NCBI GenBank assembly: GCA_902363835.1
Contig: CABJBM010000014.1
Span: 103,931-167,930, forward strand
Reading direction: 5' to 3'
Origin: Lachnospiraceae bacterium
Lineage (GTDB): Bacteria > Bacillota > Clostridia > Lachnospirales > Lachnospiraceae
DNA length: 64,000 nt
In this document: one piece after another, positions 1-8,986 of the stretch
Position numbering within the stretch: position 1 is the first letter of the stretch
How the letters are laid out: every line of letters starts with the position of its first letter
Position numbers and translations under genes: made by a program
The notes under the pieces: generated by a model
Seen by the model: the letters and a program-made list of their open reading frames with translations, nothing else
The model's database searches: none
Told to the model about the DNA's origin: nothing

Positions 1-393
1 TGCATTGGCCTCGGCCTGTGTGATTGTTCCCGCTTCAACCAGCTTCTGTATTTCTTCCTCGGTCAAAGTGGTGAGATCTTTGCTGTTGTCTCCGCTTTCT
101 GATTCCTTTACCTGAGAAGCGGGCTTTGGGGAAGCGGCTGGTTTGTTCGTGGAAACTGCCTGGTTTTCCTGGAAGGCTCTGCCTTCGCTGCTGATTTCAA
201 TGGTATCCATGGAATCCGTGCTTATAACACGGGGTTCCTGGCCCTGCCCATTGACTTCATTACCGATTGCCTCAATCTGTGCGGCTTCTGCAGCACCGGT
301 TTTTGCAGAGGCTGTCTGCGCTTTTTCCTTCTGGGCCTGAAGGAGCTGCCATTCTTCATAGGATGAAGGATTTGAAATTCCTGAGATTCCCAT
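1..393 (-). CDS. Partial hypothetical protein (N-terminal 131 residues)
   Basis: An open frame runs leftwards from an ATG at 393 to the window edge without a stop; AAGGAGG lies six bases upstream of the ATG. The protein begins MGISGISNPSSYEEWQLL and is rich in Gln, Ala, Ser and Glu, with a low-complexity linker (about residues 80-105) and a short acidic segment (LTEEEIQKLVEAGTITQAEA, about 112-131) that looks like a small helical motif. There is no signal peptide or membrane segment in the visible part. I do not recognise the family. It reads in the same direction as the GDSL gene, but a 147-base gap separates them. Confidence 0.6.
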   Translation of the reverse strand, partial: MGISGISNPSSYEEWQLLQAQKEKAQTASAKTGAAEAAQIEAIGNEVNGQGQEPRVISTDSMDTIEISSEGRAFQENQAVSTNKPAASPKPASQVKESESGDNSKDLTTLTEEEIQKLVEAGTITQAEANA

Positions 394-540
394 GATTGTT
401 TCCTCCTTATGTAATTTTATAACAGGCATTTGTTAAATCCCGGCCTCCTTGGTTAAGCCGGAAGCCTTTCCTTAATCTGAAAAGACAATTTAACAATAAT
501 GCGTAATTTTATAAGGAAAGAATAGCACCATTCACTGAAA

Positions 541-1188
541 TTAGTCTGAAAGAAGTCCGGGAATAAGCCCTGCCAGGGTTGAAGCCAGTTCTTCATGTCC
601 CTCTTTTGTCAAATGCATATAGTCAATGTGGTTATTTTCTGTTACCACAGTGTTGGCATCAAAATAATGGCAGCCCATAAGCGCTGCTATTTTTTCATAT
701 TCGGCCCCAAGTCCCCGGGACTTTTCTGCGCAGCCTCTGCCCATGGGAGCACCTACTTCTGTAGCCTCATATTCCTTATCAATATTTTTCGGGGTGATCA
801 CAAGGATATTGGAGGCAGAACCTCTCCAGCAGTCTGTAATGGACATTGCTTTGGCAATGAGACGTTTCAATCCTAAGGCAATACAGGCAGAAGAAGCACC
901 AAAACGTTCTTTGGTATCATTGGTGCCCAGCATGATGATCAGCAAATCCACGGGTTCATGACTCATCAGACAGGAATAGATGGAGTCCAGTCCGGATAAC
1001 CCTTCATGAAGGGGATCCTGAAAGCAGGTGGTGCGCCCGCATAAACCTTCTTCCAGGATCAGATAGTCTTCTCCCAGCTTTTGGCCTAAGAGGCAGGTCC
1101 AGCGCATAGTTTCATCAAAACGCCCTCCGTTTTCCGCATGATAACCATGAGTGTTGGAATCTCCGAAACAAACAATATGTTTTTTCAT
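541..1188 (-). CDS. SGNH/GDSL-family hydrolase (esterase)
   Basis: About 215 residues, cytoplasmic (no signal peptide). The SGNH blocks are visible: GDSN with the nucleophile Ser near the N-terminus (CFGDSNTHGY), GTND in the middle, and D-x2-H near the C-terminus (DYMHLTKEGH) supplying the Asp/His. An in-frame GTG at 1194 is possible, but the ATG at 1188 has the better-placed AAGGA. It follows nanA on the same strand, so it may remove O-acetyl groups from sialic acids or related sugars; that role is inferred only from position. The enzyme class is clear, the substrate is not. Confidence 0.85.
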   Translation of the reverse strand: MKKHIVCFGDSNTHGYHAENGGRFDETMRWTCLLGQKLGEDYLILEEGLCGRTTCFQDPLHEGLSGLDSIYSCLMSHEPVDLLIIMLGTNDTKERFGASSACIALGLKRLIAKAMSITDCWRGSASNILVITPKNIDKEYEATEVGAPMGRGCAEKSRGLGAEYEKIAALMGCHYFDANTVVTENNHIDYMHLTKEGHEELASTLAGLIPGLLSD

Positions 1189-1217
1189 CTTCACTTTTCC
1201 TTTTCATCATAAATAGA

Positions 1218-1268
1218 AGAGGATGCAGCCTGCATGCAAGTACATCCTCTCAGACCGGTTATAGGTCT
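1218..1268 (-). terminator. Hairpins between nanA and the GDSL gene
   Basis: Reading leftwards after the nanA stop there is a 5-bp stem (AGACC/GGTCT, 1252-1268) and an 8-bp stem (AGAGGATG/CATCCTCT, 1218-1250). The U-tract is weak, so this may be a partial terminator or a processing hairpin rather than a full stop. Confidence 0.4.
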
Positions 1269-1270
1269 TT

Positions 1271-2188
1271 TTATAAATTCTTTGTGTCTTCCACTGCCTT
1301 TCGTATATCCTGATAAAGATGTACAAGCTTTGGATCATCCAGAGCAACCGGAAGGAAGGGAAGTCTGGGATCCCCCATGGGACAGCCGTCCAAGGAAATG
1401 ATTCCTTTTACTGCTCCGTGCATGGAGGGGAAGGAGCAGAGACGATAAATAAGAGGGGTAACCATGTTTTGTACTTCCTGGGCTTTTTCCCATTGGCCCC
1501 TGTTGATCAGTTCATCCATCTTTAAGTATAATTCCGGCATGGCTCCGTATGTACCGCCGATTCCGGCATCAGCGCCCATCAGGCGTCCTGCGGTGAACTG
1601 CTCGTCCGGTCCGTTGAATACGAGGAAGTCTTTTCCACCGGCCAGCTTGTAACGCAGGATATCCTGAGCCGGATCAGAAGAGCATTTTACACCTGCAACT
1701 CTATGGTTTTCCAGCATACGGGTAAAGAGATCCATGGACAGATGAAAGCCGGTAAGCTGAGGAATGTTATAAATAAAGAATGGAATATCAGCAGCCTCTG
1801 TGATTCGGGTCCAGTGCTGGTATACGCTTTCTTCGCCCATGCGGTAGTAAACACAGGGAACTGCGGAGGTAGCGTCTGCGCCAATGCTTTCCGCGTGCTT
1901 TGCAAGATCTGCAGAGTGTCTGGTGTCAGCACAGCCCACATGAACGATAATATTCATACGGCCTGCCGCTTCTTTTGTAACGGTTTCGGCAACGGCCTTC
2001 CTCTCATCAGAATCCAGTAAAAAGCCTTCGCCTGTGCTTCCGCAGACATACATCTGCCTGATGCCCTTATTGCAGAAGTAATTTACCACTGACTTTGTTG
2101 CCTGCAAATCCACCTCTCCGTTTTTATCAAAGGGAGTGTTAAGGGCAACTGTTACGTGTTTAAATTTGTTTACGTCATACTTGGACAT
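1271..2188 (-). CDS. nanA: N-acetylneuraminate lyase (DapA/NAL superfamily)
   Basis: 305 residues, the usual size for the class I aldolase DapA/NAL superfamily. Seen: the carboxylate-binding GSTGEG motif near residue 50, the catalytic Tyr in FIYNIPQLTG and the Schiff-base Lys in VAGVKCSSDP. The family cleaves N-acetylneuraminate to N-acetylmannosamine and pyruvate in the cytosol; dihydrodipicolinate synthase is the main alternative. The assignment to NAL rests mainly on context: it is divergently transcribed from nanE and nanK. A TTGATT-N17-TATGAT promoter lies upstream and AAGGCAGG precedes the ATG. Confidence 0.9.
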   Translation of the reverse strand: MSKYDVNKFKHVTVALNTPFDKNGEVDLQATKSVVNYFCNKGIRQMYVCGSTGEGFLLDSDERKAVAETVTKEAAGRMNIIVHVGCADTRHSADLAKHAESIGADATSAVPCVYYRMGEESVYQHWTRITEAADIPFFIYNIPQLTGFHLSMDLFTRMLENHRVAGVKCSSDPAQDILRYKLAGGKDFLVFNGPDEQFTAGRLMGADAGIGGTYGAMPELYLKMDELINRGQWEKAQEVQNMVTPLIYRLCSFPSMHGAVKGIISLDGCPMGDPRLPFLPVALDDPKLVHLYQDIRKAVEDTKNL

Positions 2189-2239
2189 AATCTGGTACCT
2201 GCCTTTTTAAATTGTAATAATTTAACGGTTCTTGTCTGT

Positions 2240-2268
2240 ATCATATCATTTATAATAGCGGAAATCAA
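2240..2268 (-). promoter_or_regulatory. Promoter for the leftward nanA unit
   Basis: On the minus strand TTGATT and TATGAT are separated by exactly 17 bases. It is back to back with the nanE promoter; between them is a palindromic A/T block centred near 2282 (AAAAAATTTTTT) that could be a shared operator. Confidence 0.65.
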
Positions 2269-2303
2269 TAATAATAAAAAATTTTTTTTATTTACTATTT
2301 ATA

Positions 2304-2332
2304 TTGAAAATATTTTTTCGTCATGATATGAT
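2304..2332 (+). promoter_or_regulatory. Promoter for nanE-nanK with overlapping palindrome
   Basis: TTGAAA-N17-TATGAT. The -35 overlaps GAAAATATTTTTTC (2306-2319), similar to the perfect GGAAAAAATTTTTTCC palindrome in front of the RpiR-type regulator gene, which suggests regulation by that protein. Confidence 0.7.
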
Positions 2333-2385
2333 GAGACCAGCTGAAAACCCAAGGCATTTAAAATATAAAAGGAGGGGCATTGGTT

Positions 2386-3084
2386 ATGTATTATGAAGTA
2401 CTGGACAAGATTAGAGGAGGTATGATTGTATCCTGCCAGGCATTAAAGAGCGAGCCGCTTTACAGCTCCTACATTATGTCAAGAATGGCTTATGCAGCCA
2501 AGGAGGGCGGTGCAGTAGGAATCCGTGCCAATACAGTAGAAGATATTAAAGAGATTAAGAAGACAGTGGATCTTCCCATTATAGGAATTGTCAAGCAGGA
2601 TTATGAGGGCTGCGAGGTTTATATAACGCCAACCATGAAAGAAATCGATGCTCTGGTGGAATGCGGTGTGGACATTATCGCTACGGATTGTACTAAAAGA
2701 ATCAGACCGGATGGAAAGACCCTGGATGAATTTTTTGCGGAAGTCCGCGCTAAATATCCGGACCAGCTTTTCATGGCAGATTGTTCCTGTTATGAGGAAG
2801 GAATCCATGCAGCCCAAATAGGCCTGGATCTGATCGGAACCACCATGAACGGCTATACGGAGTACACAAAAGGCTCCAGCCTTCCTAATCTGGATCTTAT
2901 CAAACGCCTTGTAGAAGATACGGGAAAACCGGTAATTGCCGAAGGCGGCATCTGGACGCCGGAACAGTTAAAGGATGTTTTGGCAACAGGAGCTTTGGCT
3001 GCTGTTGTGGGAACCGCAATTACAAGGCCCAGAGATATTACGAGACACTTTATATCCGGCTCCGGGTGCAGAGTAAGAGAATAG
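2386..3084 (+). CDS. nanE: N-acetylmannosamine-6-phosphate 2-epimerase
   Basis: 232 residues of a TIM-barrel NanE protein that converts ManNAc-6-P to GlcNAc-6-P. Motifs include GGMIVSCQAL at the start, VGIRANTVEDI, the central IATDCTKRIRPDG segment and VIAEGGIWTPEQ near the phosphate-binding end. A TTG six bases upstream is in frame but only two bases from GGAGGGG, so the ATG at 2386 (8-base spacing) is preferred. It is followed after 85 bases by nanK, the kinase that makes its substrate. Confidence 0.95.
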   Translation: MYYEVLDKIRGGMIVSCQALKSEPLYSSYIMSRMAYAAKEGGAVGIRANTVEDIKEIKKTVDLPIIGIVKQDYEGCEVYITPTMKEIDALVECGVDIIATDCTKRIRPDGKTLDEFFAEVRAKYPDQLFMADCSCYEEGIHAAQIGLDLIGTTMNGYTEYTKGSSLPNLDLIKRLVEDTGKPVIAEGGIWTPEQLKDVLATGALAAVVGTAITRPRDITRHFISGSGCRVRE

Positions 3085-3169
3085 GGCTGAAAGAAAAACG
3101 TTTTTAACCCTAATTTGAGAATCAACCGGATATGAAGGCAGATTCTCTTGATTCATCAGGAGGTAAAAT

Positions 3170-4054
3170 ATGAGGATTGCAGCATTGGATATTGGAGGGA
3201 CTACCATCAAATCAGGAATATGGGACGGGAACAAGGCAGGGGATTTAAGGGAACAGGATACCAATGCCAAAAGCGGGGGAGCCCATGTGATGGAACGGGT
3301 CATTAAAATCCTGAAGCAGTATGGGGATTTTGATGCCATTGGAATCAGTACGGCAGGACAGGTAAATTCCCGGGAAGGGGTCATCCGTTACAGCAATGAC
3401 AATATTCCCGGCTATACAGGTATGAAGATACGGGAAATCCTGGAAAAAGAGTTTCATGTGCCGGCAGCGGTAGAAAATGACGTCAATGCTGCTGCACTTG
3501 GGGAAGCCAGATACGGGGCCGGAAAGAAGTTTACAGACTTTCTCTGCCTTACTTATGGGACCGGAGTTGGAGGAGCTATCATCATGAATCAGGAGATCTA
3601 TACAGGAAGCACCTTTTCCGCCGGAGAATTCGGAGGAATCATGGTACATCCGGAGGACAGCCTGTGGGGAGTGCCTTTCAGCGGCTGCTATGAACAATAT
3701 GCTTCTACCACTGCACTGGTAAGAATGGCCATGGAGTTTGATCCCTCCCTGACCAGCGGAAAGAAAATATTTTCAAGGTTTGAAGAGGAAGAGGTAAGAA
3801 ACATCATCAATGCCTGGATTGATGAAATCGTATATGGACTGGTGACGGTAATCCATATCTTTAATCCTGCATGCTTGATCTTAGGCGGCGGTGTGATGAG
3901 CCAGCCTTATATTCTGCAGGAGGTGAAAGCAAAAACTTATGGCCGGATTATGAGCAGCTTTTGCAATGTGGTCCTGGAACAGGCACAGCTGGGGAATCTG
4001 GCAGGGCTTATGGGAGCGGCCTGGCTGGCGGAAAAACGGCTCTTTAATAAATGA
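3170..4054 (+). CDS. nanK: ROK-family kinase, probable N-acetylmannosamine kinase
   Basis: 294 residues. The ATP-binding DIGGTTIKSG is at the N-terminus; ENDVNAAALGEARYGAG and the GTGVGGAI phosphate loop follow as in ROK sugar kinases. The usual ROK zinc motif (H-x9-CxCGxxGCxE) is reduced: a His occurs in MVHPEDS and GCYEQYAS remains, but the CxCG part is missing. It probably phosphorylates ManNAc released by the lyase. A good AGGAGG precedes the ATG. ManNAc specificity is inferred from the nan context; glucokinase-like activity is the alternative. Confidence 0.88.
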   Translation: MRIAALDIGGTTIKSGIWDGNKAGDLREQDTNAKSGGAHVMERVIKILKQYGDFDAIGISTAGQVNSREGVIRYSNDNIPGYTGMKIREILEKEFHVPAAVENDVNAAALGEARYGAGKKFTDFLCLTYGTGVGGAIIMNQEIYTGSTFSAGEFGGIMVHPEDSLWGVPFSGCYEQYASTTALVRMAMEFDPSLTSGKKIFSRFEEEEVRNIINAWIDEIVYGLVTVIHIFNPACLILGGGVMSQPYILQEVKAKTYGRIMSSFCNVVLEQAQLGNLAGLMGAAWLAEKRLFNK

Positions 4055-4187
4055 AGCGGATTGTTTAAAAAAGAAAGAAAGGAAGAACGGAAACTATACA
4101 ATATTAAGAAACAGATTTTTATAATTCTAAATAAAAGTAAAAAAATACACCATAACAAAAAAAGAAAAAATTTCTTCCTATACAATA

Positions 4188-4216
4188 TTGACAAAATAAA
4201 TTTTCCATAATATAAT
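4188..4216 (+). promoter_or_regulatory. Promoter of the Opp/Dpp-type transporter operon
   Basis: TTGACA-N17-TATAAT. The spacer begins AAATAAATTTTCC, nearly the same as in the promoter at 12641. A palindrome-like GAAAAAATTTCTTCC sits at 4164-4178 just upstream and may bind the RpiR-type regulator. Confidence 0.8.
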
Positions 4217-4234
4217 GTGGTTATTAACAGCGAA

Positions 4235-4272
4235 GGCGTGACGGATTTATCCCTCGCGCCATTTCTTTTTGC
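4235..4272 (+). promoter_or_regulatory. Terminator-like leader hairpin before the peptide-type binding protein
   Basis: GGCGTGA (4235-4241) pairs with TCGCGCC (4254-4260) using one G-U pair, with an inner GGA/TCC; the pyrimidine-rich ATTTCTTTTTG follows. It begins about 18 bases after the -10 box. Two other promoters of this locus have an equivalent hairpin. Confidence 0.55.
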
Positions 4273-4288
4273 AAAGGAGGAGTTACAA

Positions 4289-5992
4289 ATGAAATTGAAA
4301 AAAATCTTATCACTGACCCTGGCAGCAGCCATGTCAGCGGCTCTGCTTGCAGGCTGCGGTTCCGGCAATACTTCCGGATCCACTGCAGCAGCAGAAAGCC
4401 CGGGCCTTACCGAAACTACCAAGGCAGCGGAAACTAAGGCAGCCGGAGAATCAGGGGTGCTTTACAGCAACGGCGGACCTACGGAATTCTTTGAGACACC
4501 CTGGCTGAACCCGGGAACCTATATGTACAACAAAGCTTTATATGCTCATCTGCTTTTTGCCGATGAGAACTTAGCCCCTGTAACCGGAGAAGGTGATCTT
4601 GCAAAGTCCTATGGGCTGTCTGAGGATGGTAAGACTCTTTCCTTTGAACTAAGAGACAATATTTTCTGGCATGACGGTGAACCCATTACGGCAGAGGATG
4701 TTCAGTGGAGCATTGAATATGCTTTAAAGACCACGGTCTTAAACTCTGTATTCCGTTCCACTTTTGCAGCAATTGAGGGTGCGGAAACATACCAGGCAGG
4801 AAGCGCAGAACATATTTCCGGCATTGCGGCAGAGGGAAACAAAATCACCATAACCTTTGAAAAGGTTGCTCCCGATGCCCTGCTTACCTTTACTCAGTTT
4901 GCACCCCTTCCTAAGAAATACTTAGCTGATACGGATCCGATTTCCTTACAGCAGGCAAAGTACTTTCAGAGCCCTGTCGGTTCCGGCCCGTTTATGGTAG
5001 ATCAGGTTCAGATGAACAATTTTACGACCTTAAAGCCATTTGACAAATATTATGGAGGCACTCCTTCCTATACCATTCACCTAAACCCAAGCGCCGGTGA
5101 CAGTGATGCCAACTTTGTGACCAATGCCAAGGCAGGAAAGCTTGATTACGCCTATACAAAGAATATTGCAGACGTAAAGGCGCTGGAAGGGACACCGGGA
5201 CTTACCATTGATACGGTGAATGTCCGTTATACCCGCCTTCTCTACATGAATAAGTTCAATAAGGCAGACGGAAAGAAAGCACCTTTGGCTGATCCTAAGG
5301 TCCGCCAGGCAATTGCTTATGCTCTGGACATGAAGTCCATTCTTGACGGAGTATTTGAAGGCGCAGCAATTCCGGCCAACAGCCTGACACCTGATGGTCC
5401 GGACAAGGCAGAGGGTCTTAATAATTATGGTTATGATCCTGAAAAGGCAAAAGCCCTGTTGGCAGAAGCCGGATGGGATCCGAATACAGAGCTTGATGTT
5501 GTCTATTACTATACGGACCAGATGACCCAGGACCTTATGGCAATCATCCAGCAGTATCTTTCCGATGTGGGAATTAAGATGAAAGCCAGGCTGGTGGAAG
5601 GAGATTTAGCAACCATTCTCTGGAAGGCACCTGAGGATCCGGTAAATGGTCCAAGCGCAGTTGACTGGGATATGTGTTATGCGGCAAATGCAGCCCTGTC
5701 CTTACATGAGTACTATGACAGATATCAGACAGGTTACTCCATTAACTCCCATACACCGGGCGATCCCAAGCTTGACGAGCTGATTGCGGCAACCAATGCA
5801 TCCGTAGATGCAGAGATTCAGAAAAAGGCGTTCTTTGAATTGCAGAAATATGAAAATGAAACATTATTTGAACTGCCTCTGTATTATCAGCCGATTTTCC
5901 TGCTTCACAGCCATAAGGTAAGCGGTTTGGATAAGATCGGGAATCCTCAGTTCAACTATAACTGGAATATTCAGAACTGGGAAGTAGAGTAA
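4289..5992 (+). CDS. ABC transporter substrate-binding lipoprotein, family 5 (Dpp/Opp type)
   Basis: 567 residues. A lipoprotein signal peptide ends in LLAGCGSG, so the mature protein would be anchored outside the membrane. An Ala/Thr/Glu-rich linker follows, then a family 5 fold (SYGLSEDGKTLSFELRDN, FWHDGEPITAEDV, VRQAIAYALDMKSIL). The family binds peptides, but related systems (for example SatABCD) carry sialic acid; the nan setting suggests that here. AAAGGAGGAG supports the ATG at 4289 over an upstream in-frame ATG at 4217 that would destroy the signal peptide. Confidence 0.9.
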   Translation: MKLKKILSLTLAAAMSAALLAGCGSGNTSGSTAAAESPGLTETTKAAETKAAGESGVLYSNGGPTEFFETPWLNPGTYMYNKALYAHLLFADENLAPVTGEGDLAKSYGLSEDGKTLSFELRDNIFWHDGEPITAEDVQWSIEYALKTTVLNSVFRSTFAAIEGAETYQAGSAEHISGIAAEGNKITITFEKVAPDALLTFTQFAPLPKKYLADTDPISLQQAKYFQSPVGSGPFMVDQVQMNNFTTLKPFDKYYGGTPSYTIHLNPSAGDSDANFVTNAKAGKLDYAYTKNIADVKALEGTPGLTIDTVNVRYTRLLYMNKFNKADGKKAPLADPKVRQAIAYALDMKSILDGVFEGAAIPANSLTPDGPDKAEGLNNYGYDPEKAKALLAEAGWDPNTELDVVYYYTDQMTQDLMAIIQQYLSDVGIKMKARLVEGDLATILWKAPEDPVNGPSAVDWDMCYAANAALSLHEYYDRYQTGYSINSHTPGDPKLDELIAATNASVDAEIQKKAFFELQKYENETLFELPLYYQPIFLLHSHKVSGLDKIGNPQFNYNWNIQNWEVE

Positions 5993-5998
5993 GACATG

Positions 5999-6034
5999 GA
6001 GGGATTGTATGAAAGATACAGTCCCTCAATTTTT
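5999..6034 (+). terminator. Intra-operon hairpin after the binding-protein gene
   Basis: GAGGGATTGTAT (5999-6010) pairs with ATACAGTCCCTC (6016-6027) except for one G-U, followed by AATTTTT. It lies seven bases after the stop and before the permease gene, the usual place for a partial terminator or 3' stabiliser that gives more binding protein than permease. Confidence 0.7.
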
Positions 6035-6049
6035 AAGAGAGGTGAAACC

Positions 6050-7012
6050 ATGGCTAAGTACACGATTAAAAAGATCCTGGGCATGATCCCCATGCTTTTG
6101 ATTATTACATTCATTATTTACTGGCTTCTGGATTTGACGCCTGGAGATCCTGTATCCTATCTGATGGATCCGGAGGCCCTTGCGCGGCTGACAGCAGAGC
6201 AGGTGGCAGCCTTAAGAACACAGTATGGTCTGGATGATCCGTTTTTTATCCGTTATTTCAAATGGCTGGGCAGGCTGGTTCAGGGGGATTTCGGCTATAG
6301 CTCTTCAAGCGGCGTTCCGGTTCTCCGGATTATGGCTGAGCGTCTTCCTGCAACCCTGGAACTTGCAGTGACTGCCTTATGCATTTCCACTGTGCTGGGA
6401 AGTATTTTAGGTGTTCTGGGAGCCATTTATAAAGGAACCATCGGTGACAACATTCTGACCGTGGCAGGTATGGTGGGAGTATCCATTCCCCAATTCTTCT
6501 TTGGTGTCTGCGCTATTTTAATCTTTGCACTGAATTTGGGCTGGCTGCCGGTAGGAGGAAGAACAGATCCAACCGTAGTGAACTTTACAGGCCGCATCAA
6601 ATATATGATTATGCCGGCCATGGTTTTAGGAATCTCCATGACCGCAGGTGTAATGCGGTATGCCAGAAGCAGTATGCTGGATACCATGAACAAGGATTAC
6701 ATCAAAACGGCCAGAAGCAAAGGACTGTCCGAATGGCGGGTAAACTTAATTCACGGCTTCCGGGTGTCCTTAACTCCGGTTATTGTCCTGGTAGGCTTTC
6801 GTCTGCCCACCCTGATTGCCGGTTCTGTAGTGATTGAGACCGTCTTCCAGTGGCCTGGTATTGGCAGCGCCTTTAATACGGCAGTCCGCTCCCAAAACTA
6901 CAACCTGGTCATGATGCTGGCGCTCCTTTTCGTGTTTATGACTTTGTTTGCAAGTACTCTGGTGGATATTCTGACTGCAGCCTTAGACCCGCGCGTAAAA
7001 CTTGAGAAATAG
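6050..7012 (+). CDS. ABC transporter permease, DppB/OppB type
   Basis: 320 residues with about six membrane helices. The N-terminal signature helix is followed by LDLTPGDPVSYLMDPEA and LRTQYGLDDPFFIRYFKWL, as in DppB. The EAA loop that contacts the ATPase reads TMNKDYIKTARSKGLSEWRV. The MAKYTIKK start at 6050 has an AGAGGTG site; a longer in-frame ATG at 5996 would lie inside the hairpin and lacks a good site. It pairs with the next gene to form the transmembrane channel. Confidence 0.92.
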   Translation: MAKYTIKKILGMIPMLLIITFIIYWLLDLTPGDPVSYLMDPEALARLTAEQVAALRTQYGLDDPFFIRYFKWLGRLVQGDFGYSSSSGVPVLRIMAERLPATLELAVTALCISTVLGSILGVLGAIYKGTIGDNILTVAGMVGVSIPQFFFGVCAILIFALNLGWLPVGGRTDPTVVNFTGRIKYMIMPAMVLGISMTAGVMRYARSSMLDTMNKDYIKTARSKGLSEWRVNLIHGFRVSLTPVIVLVGFRLPTLIAGSVVIETVFQWPGIGSAFNTAVRSQNYNLVMMLALLFVFMTLFASTLVDILTAALDPRVKLEK

Positions 7013-7026
7013 GAAGGAGGGAAAAA

Positions 7027-7956
7027 ATGAGTACAAAATCAAAGCAAATGCATTTAAACCGGAAGTTTGACAGAATCAGGCAGATGGAAGAGTCCGGCGG
7101 ATTGAAAAGTAAAAAGTCAGGAAACCGGGCTCTCCGGAAGCTGTTACATAACCGTCTGGCAATTATGGGAGGTGTGATTTTCCTGGTCATTTTAACAGCC
7201 TGTATTTTCGCTCCTCTGCTCACCGGGTATTCGCCTAAAGCAGTGGATATGAAGTCCATTTTAAAGCCCCCCTCTGCCTCCCATCTTTTCGGAACAGATA
7301 AAATAGGAAGAGATGTGTTTGCTAGAGTGCTGTTCGGCGGCAGGCTGTCCATTGCCATTGGATTTGGAAGTGCCTTGGGCTGCGGGATAATCGGAGTGCT
7401 TTTTGGCTGCTACAGCGCTTATCGGGGAGGTTTGTTTGACCGGATAATGGTACGGATTTCCGAAGTGTTCATGTCCATTCCCCAGCTCATTCTGGTTATG
7501 ATGCTGGTAGCCATATTAGGGCAGAGCGCAAGGAACATTGTCATTATTTTCATTATCTGCGGTTGGGGATCCTGTTTTCGTATGGCCCGGTCCCAGGTGC
7601 TTTCTATAAGAGAAGAGGAATATGTGCAGTCTTTAAAGGTTTTCGGATTAAATCCCTTTGTGATCTGTTATAAACATATCCTGCCAAATGCCATCAGCCC
7701 TATTATCGTGAATGTTACTTTAAGTACAGCCATGTTCATTCTGGAGGAAGCAGCCTTAAGCTTCCTGGGGCTTGGAGTTCCCTTAGAAATTCCCACCTGG
7801 GGAAATATCTTAAATGCCGCACAGGATATGTACACACTGCAGCATAACTGGTGGATGTGGCTTCCCACCGGTATTGTGGTTTCTTTATTCGTCATGAGCA
7901 TCAACTTCATGGGTGACGGCATCCGGGATACCACAGATCCCACACAGCAGGGTTAG
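7027..7956 (+). CDS. ABC transporter permease, DppC/OppC type
   Basis: 309 residues with the DppC layout: a basic cytoplasmic N-terminus, a first helix (LAIMGGVIFLVILTACIF), the HLFGTDKIGRDVFARVLFGGR motif and four to five further helices. The EAA loop is VQSLKVFGLNPFVICYKH, and the ending GDGIRDTTDPTQQ is typical of the family. It is 14 bases after the DppB-type gene with GGAAGGAGG upstream, so it is translated from the same message. Confidence 0.92.
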   Translation: MSTKSKQMHLNRKFDRIRQMEESGGLKSKKSGNRALRKLLHNRLAIMGGVIFLVILTACIFAPLLTGYSPKAVDMKSILKPPSASHLFGTDKIGRDVFARVLFGGRLSIAIGFGSALGCGIIGVLFGCYSAYRGGLFDRIMVRISEVFMSIPQLILVMMLVAILGQSARNIVIIFIICGWGSCFRMARSQVLSIREEEYVQSLKVFGLNPFVICYKHILPNAISPIIVNVTLSTAMFILEEAALSFLGLGVPLEIPTWGNILNAAQDMYTLQHNWWMWLPTGIVVSLFVMSINFMGDGIRDTTDPTQQG

Positions 7957-7966
7957 GAGGCAGGGA

Positions 7967-8986
7967 ATGAAAGACAATACAGTAATTTCCGTAAAGAATT
8001 TAAAAACCTATTTTTATACGAATGAGCGGTGCAACAAAGCCATAAACGGTGTATCCATGGATATTAAAAGCGGGAAAACCCTTTGTATCGTAGGCGAATC
8101 CGGCTGCGGAAAAAGTGTGACCGCCACCTCCATTATGCAGCTCCTTCCAAAGCTTTCCAGAATTGAGGAAGGAGAGATCATCTATCACAGCAAAGATGAC
8201 AGGGGAGATATCCGGATTCATGAGTTGGAACGGAACGGGAAGGAGATGCGGGGGTTAAGAGGCAGGGATATTGCCATGATTTTTCAGGACCCTATGACTG
8301 CCTTAAATCCGGTCTACACCATTGGCCGGCAGATTGAAGAGATGATTCATTCCCATAATAAGAGCATTTCCAAAAAAGAGGTCAGGGCTTCAGCCCTAAA
8401 GCTGTTAAAGAACATGGGAATCCCTAACCCGGAAAAAAGAATTGACCAATATCCCCACGAGTTTTCCGGAGGTATGAGGCAGAGAGCCATGATTGCCATG
8501 GCCATGAGCTGCAATCCCAAGGTACTCATTGCCGATGAACCTACCACGGCTTTGGATGTGACCATACAGGCCCAGATTTTTGAACTGATGGATCATTTGA
8601 AAAAGGAATATAACACGGCTATTATGCTGATTACCCACGATATGGGCGTGGTGTGTGAGCTGGCCGATGATGTGGCAGTGATGTATATGGGGAATATCAT
8701 TGAAAGCGGTACGGCGGAAGAAGTTTTGGACAATCCTACTCATCCTTATACCAGGGCTTTGCTAAAGTCCATTCCAGTGCTGGGAAAGGGAGCGGATCAG
8801 GACATTAATCCCATTAAGGGTTCCACTCCGGACCCCTACAACCGGCCTTCGGGCTGCCAGTTTTCTCCCCGGTGCGATTATGCCTGTGAGGAATGCGATC
8901 AGGGCATGCCAGAGGAAGTCATGCTGGAAGGAACCCATATGGTGCGCTGCGCCAGATATGAGGAGGTGAGAAAGGATGGCAGATAA
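7967..8986 (+). CDS. ABC transporter ATP-binding protein, DppD/OppD type
   Basis: 339 residues. Walker A is GESGCGKS, the signature is FSGGMRQRAMIAMAM and Walker B is VLIADEPTTALD; the H-loop is in ITHDMG. The C-terminal oligopeptide-transport extension has the Cys-containing SGCQFSPRCDYAC, which in related proteins can bind an iron-sulfur cluster. The ATG at 7967 follows GGAGG; an earlier ATG at 7913 overlaps the permease gene and is less likely. It forms a heterodimer with the next gene product. Confidence 0.92.
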   Translation: MKDNTVISVKNLKTYFYTNERCNKAINGVSMDIKSGKTLCIVGESGCGKSVTATSIMQLLPKLSRIEEGEIIYHSKDDRGDIRIHELERNGKEMRGLRGRDIAMIFQDPMTALNPVYTIGRQIEEMIHSHNKSISKKEVRASALKLLKNMGIPNPEKRIDQYPHEFSGGMRQRAMIAMAMSCNPKVLIADEPTTALDVTIQAQIFELMDHLKKEYNTAIMLITHDMGVVCELADDVAVMYMGNIIESGTAEEVLDNPTHPYTRALLKSIPVLGKGADQDINPIKGSTPDPYNRPSGCQFSPRCDYACEECDQGMPEEVMLEGTHMVRCARYEEVRKDGR

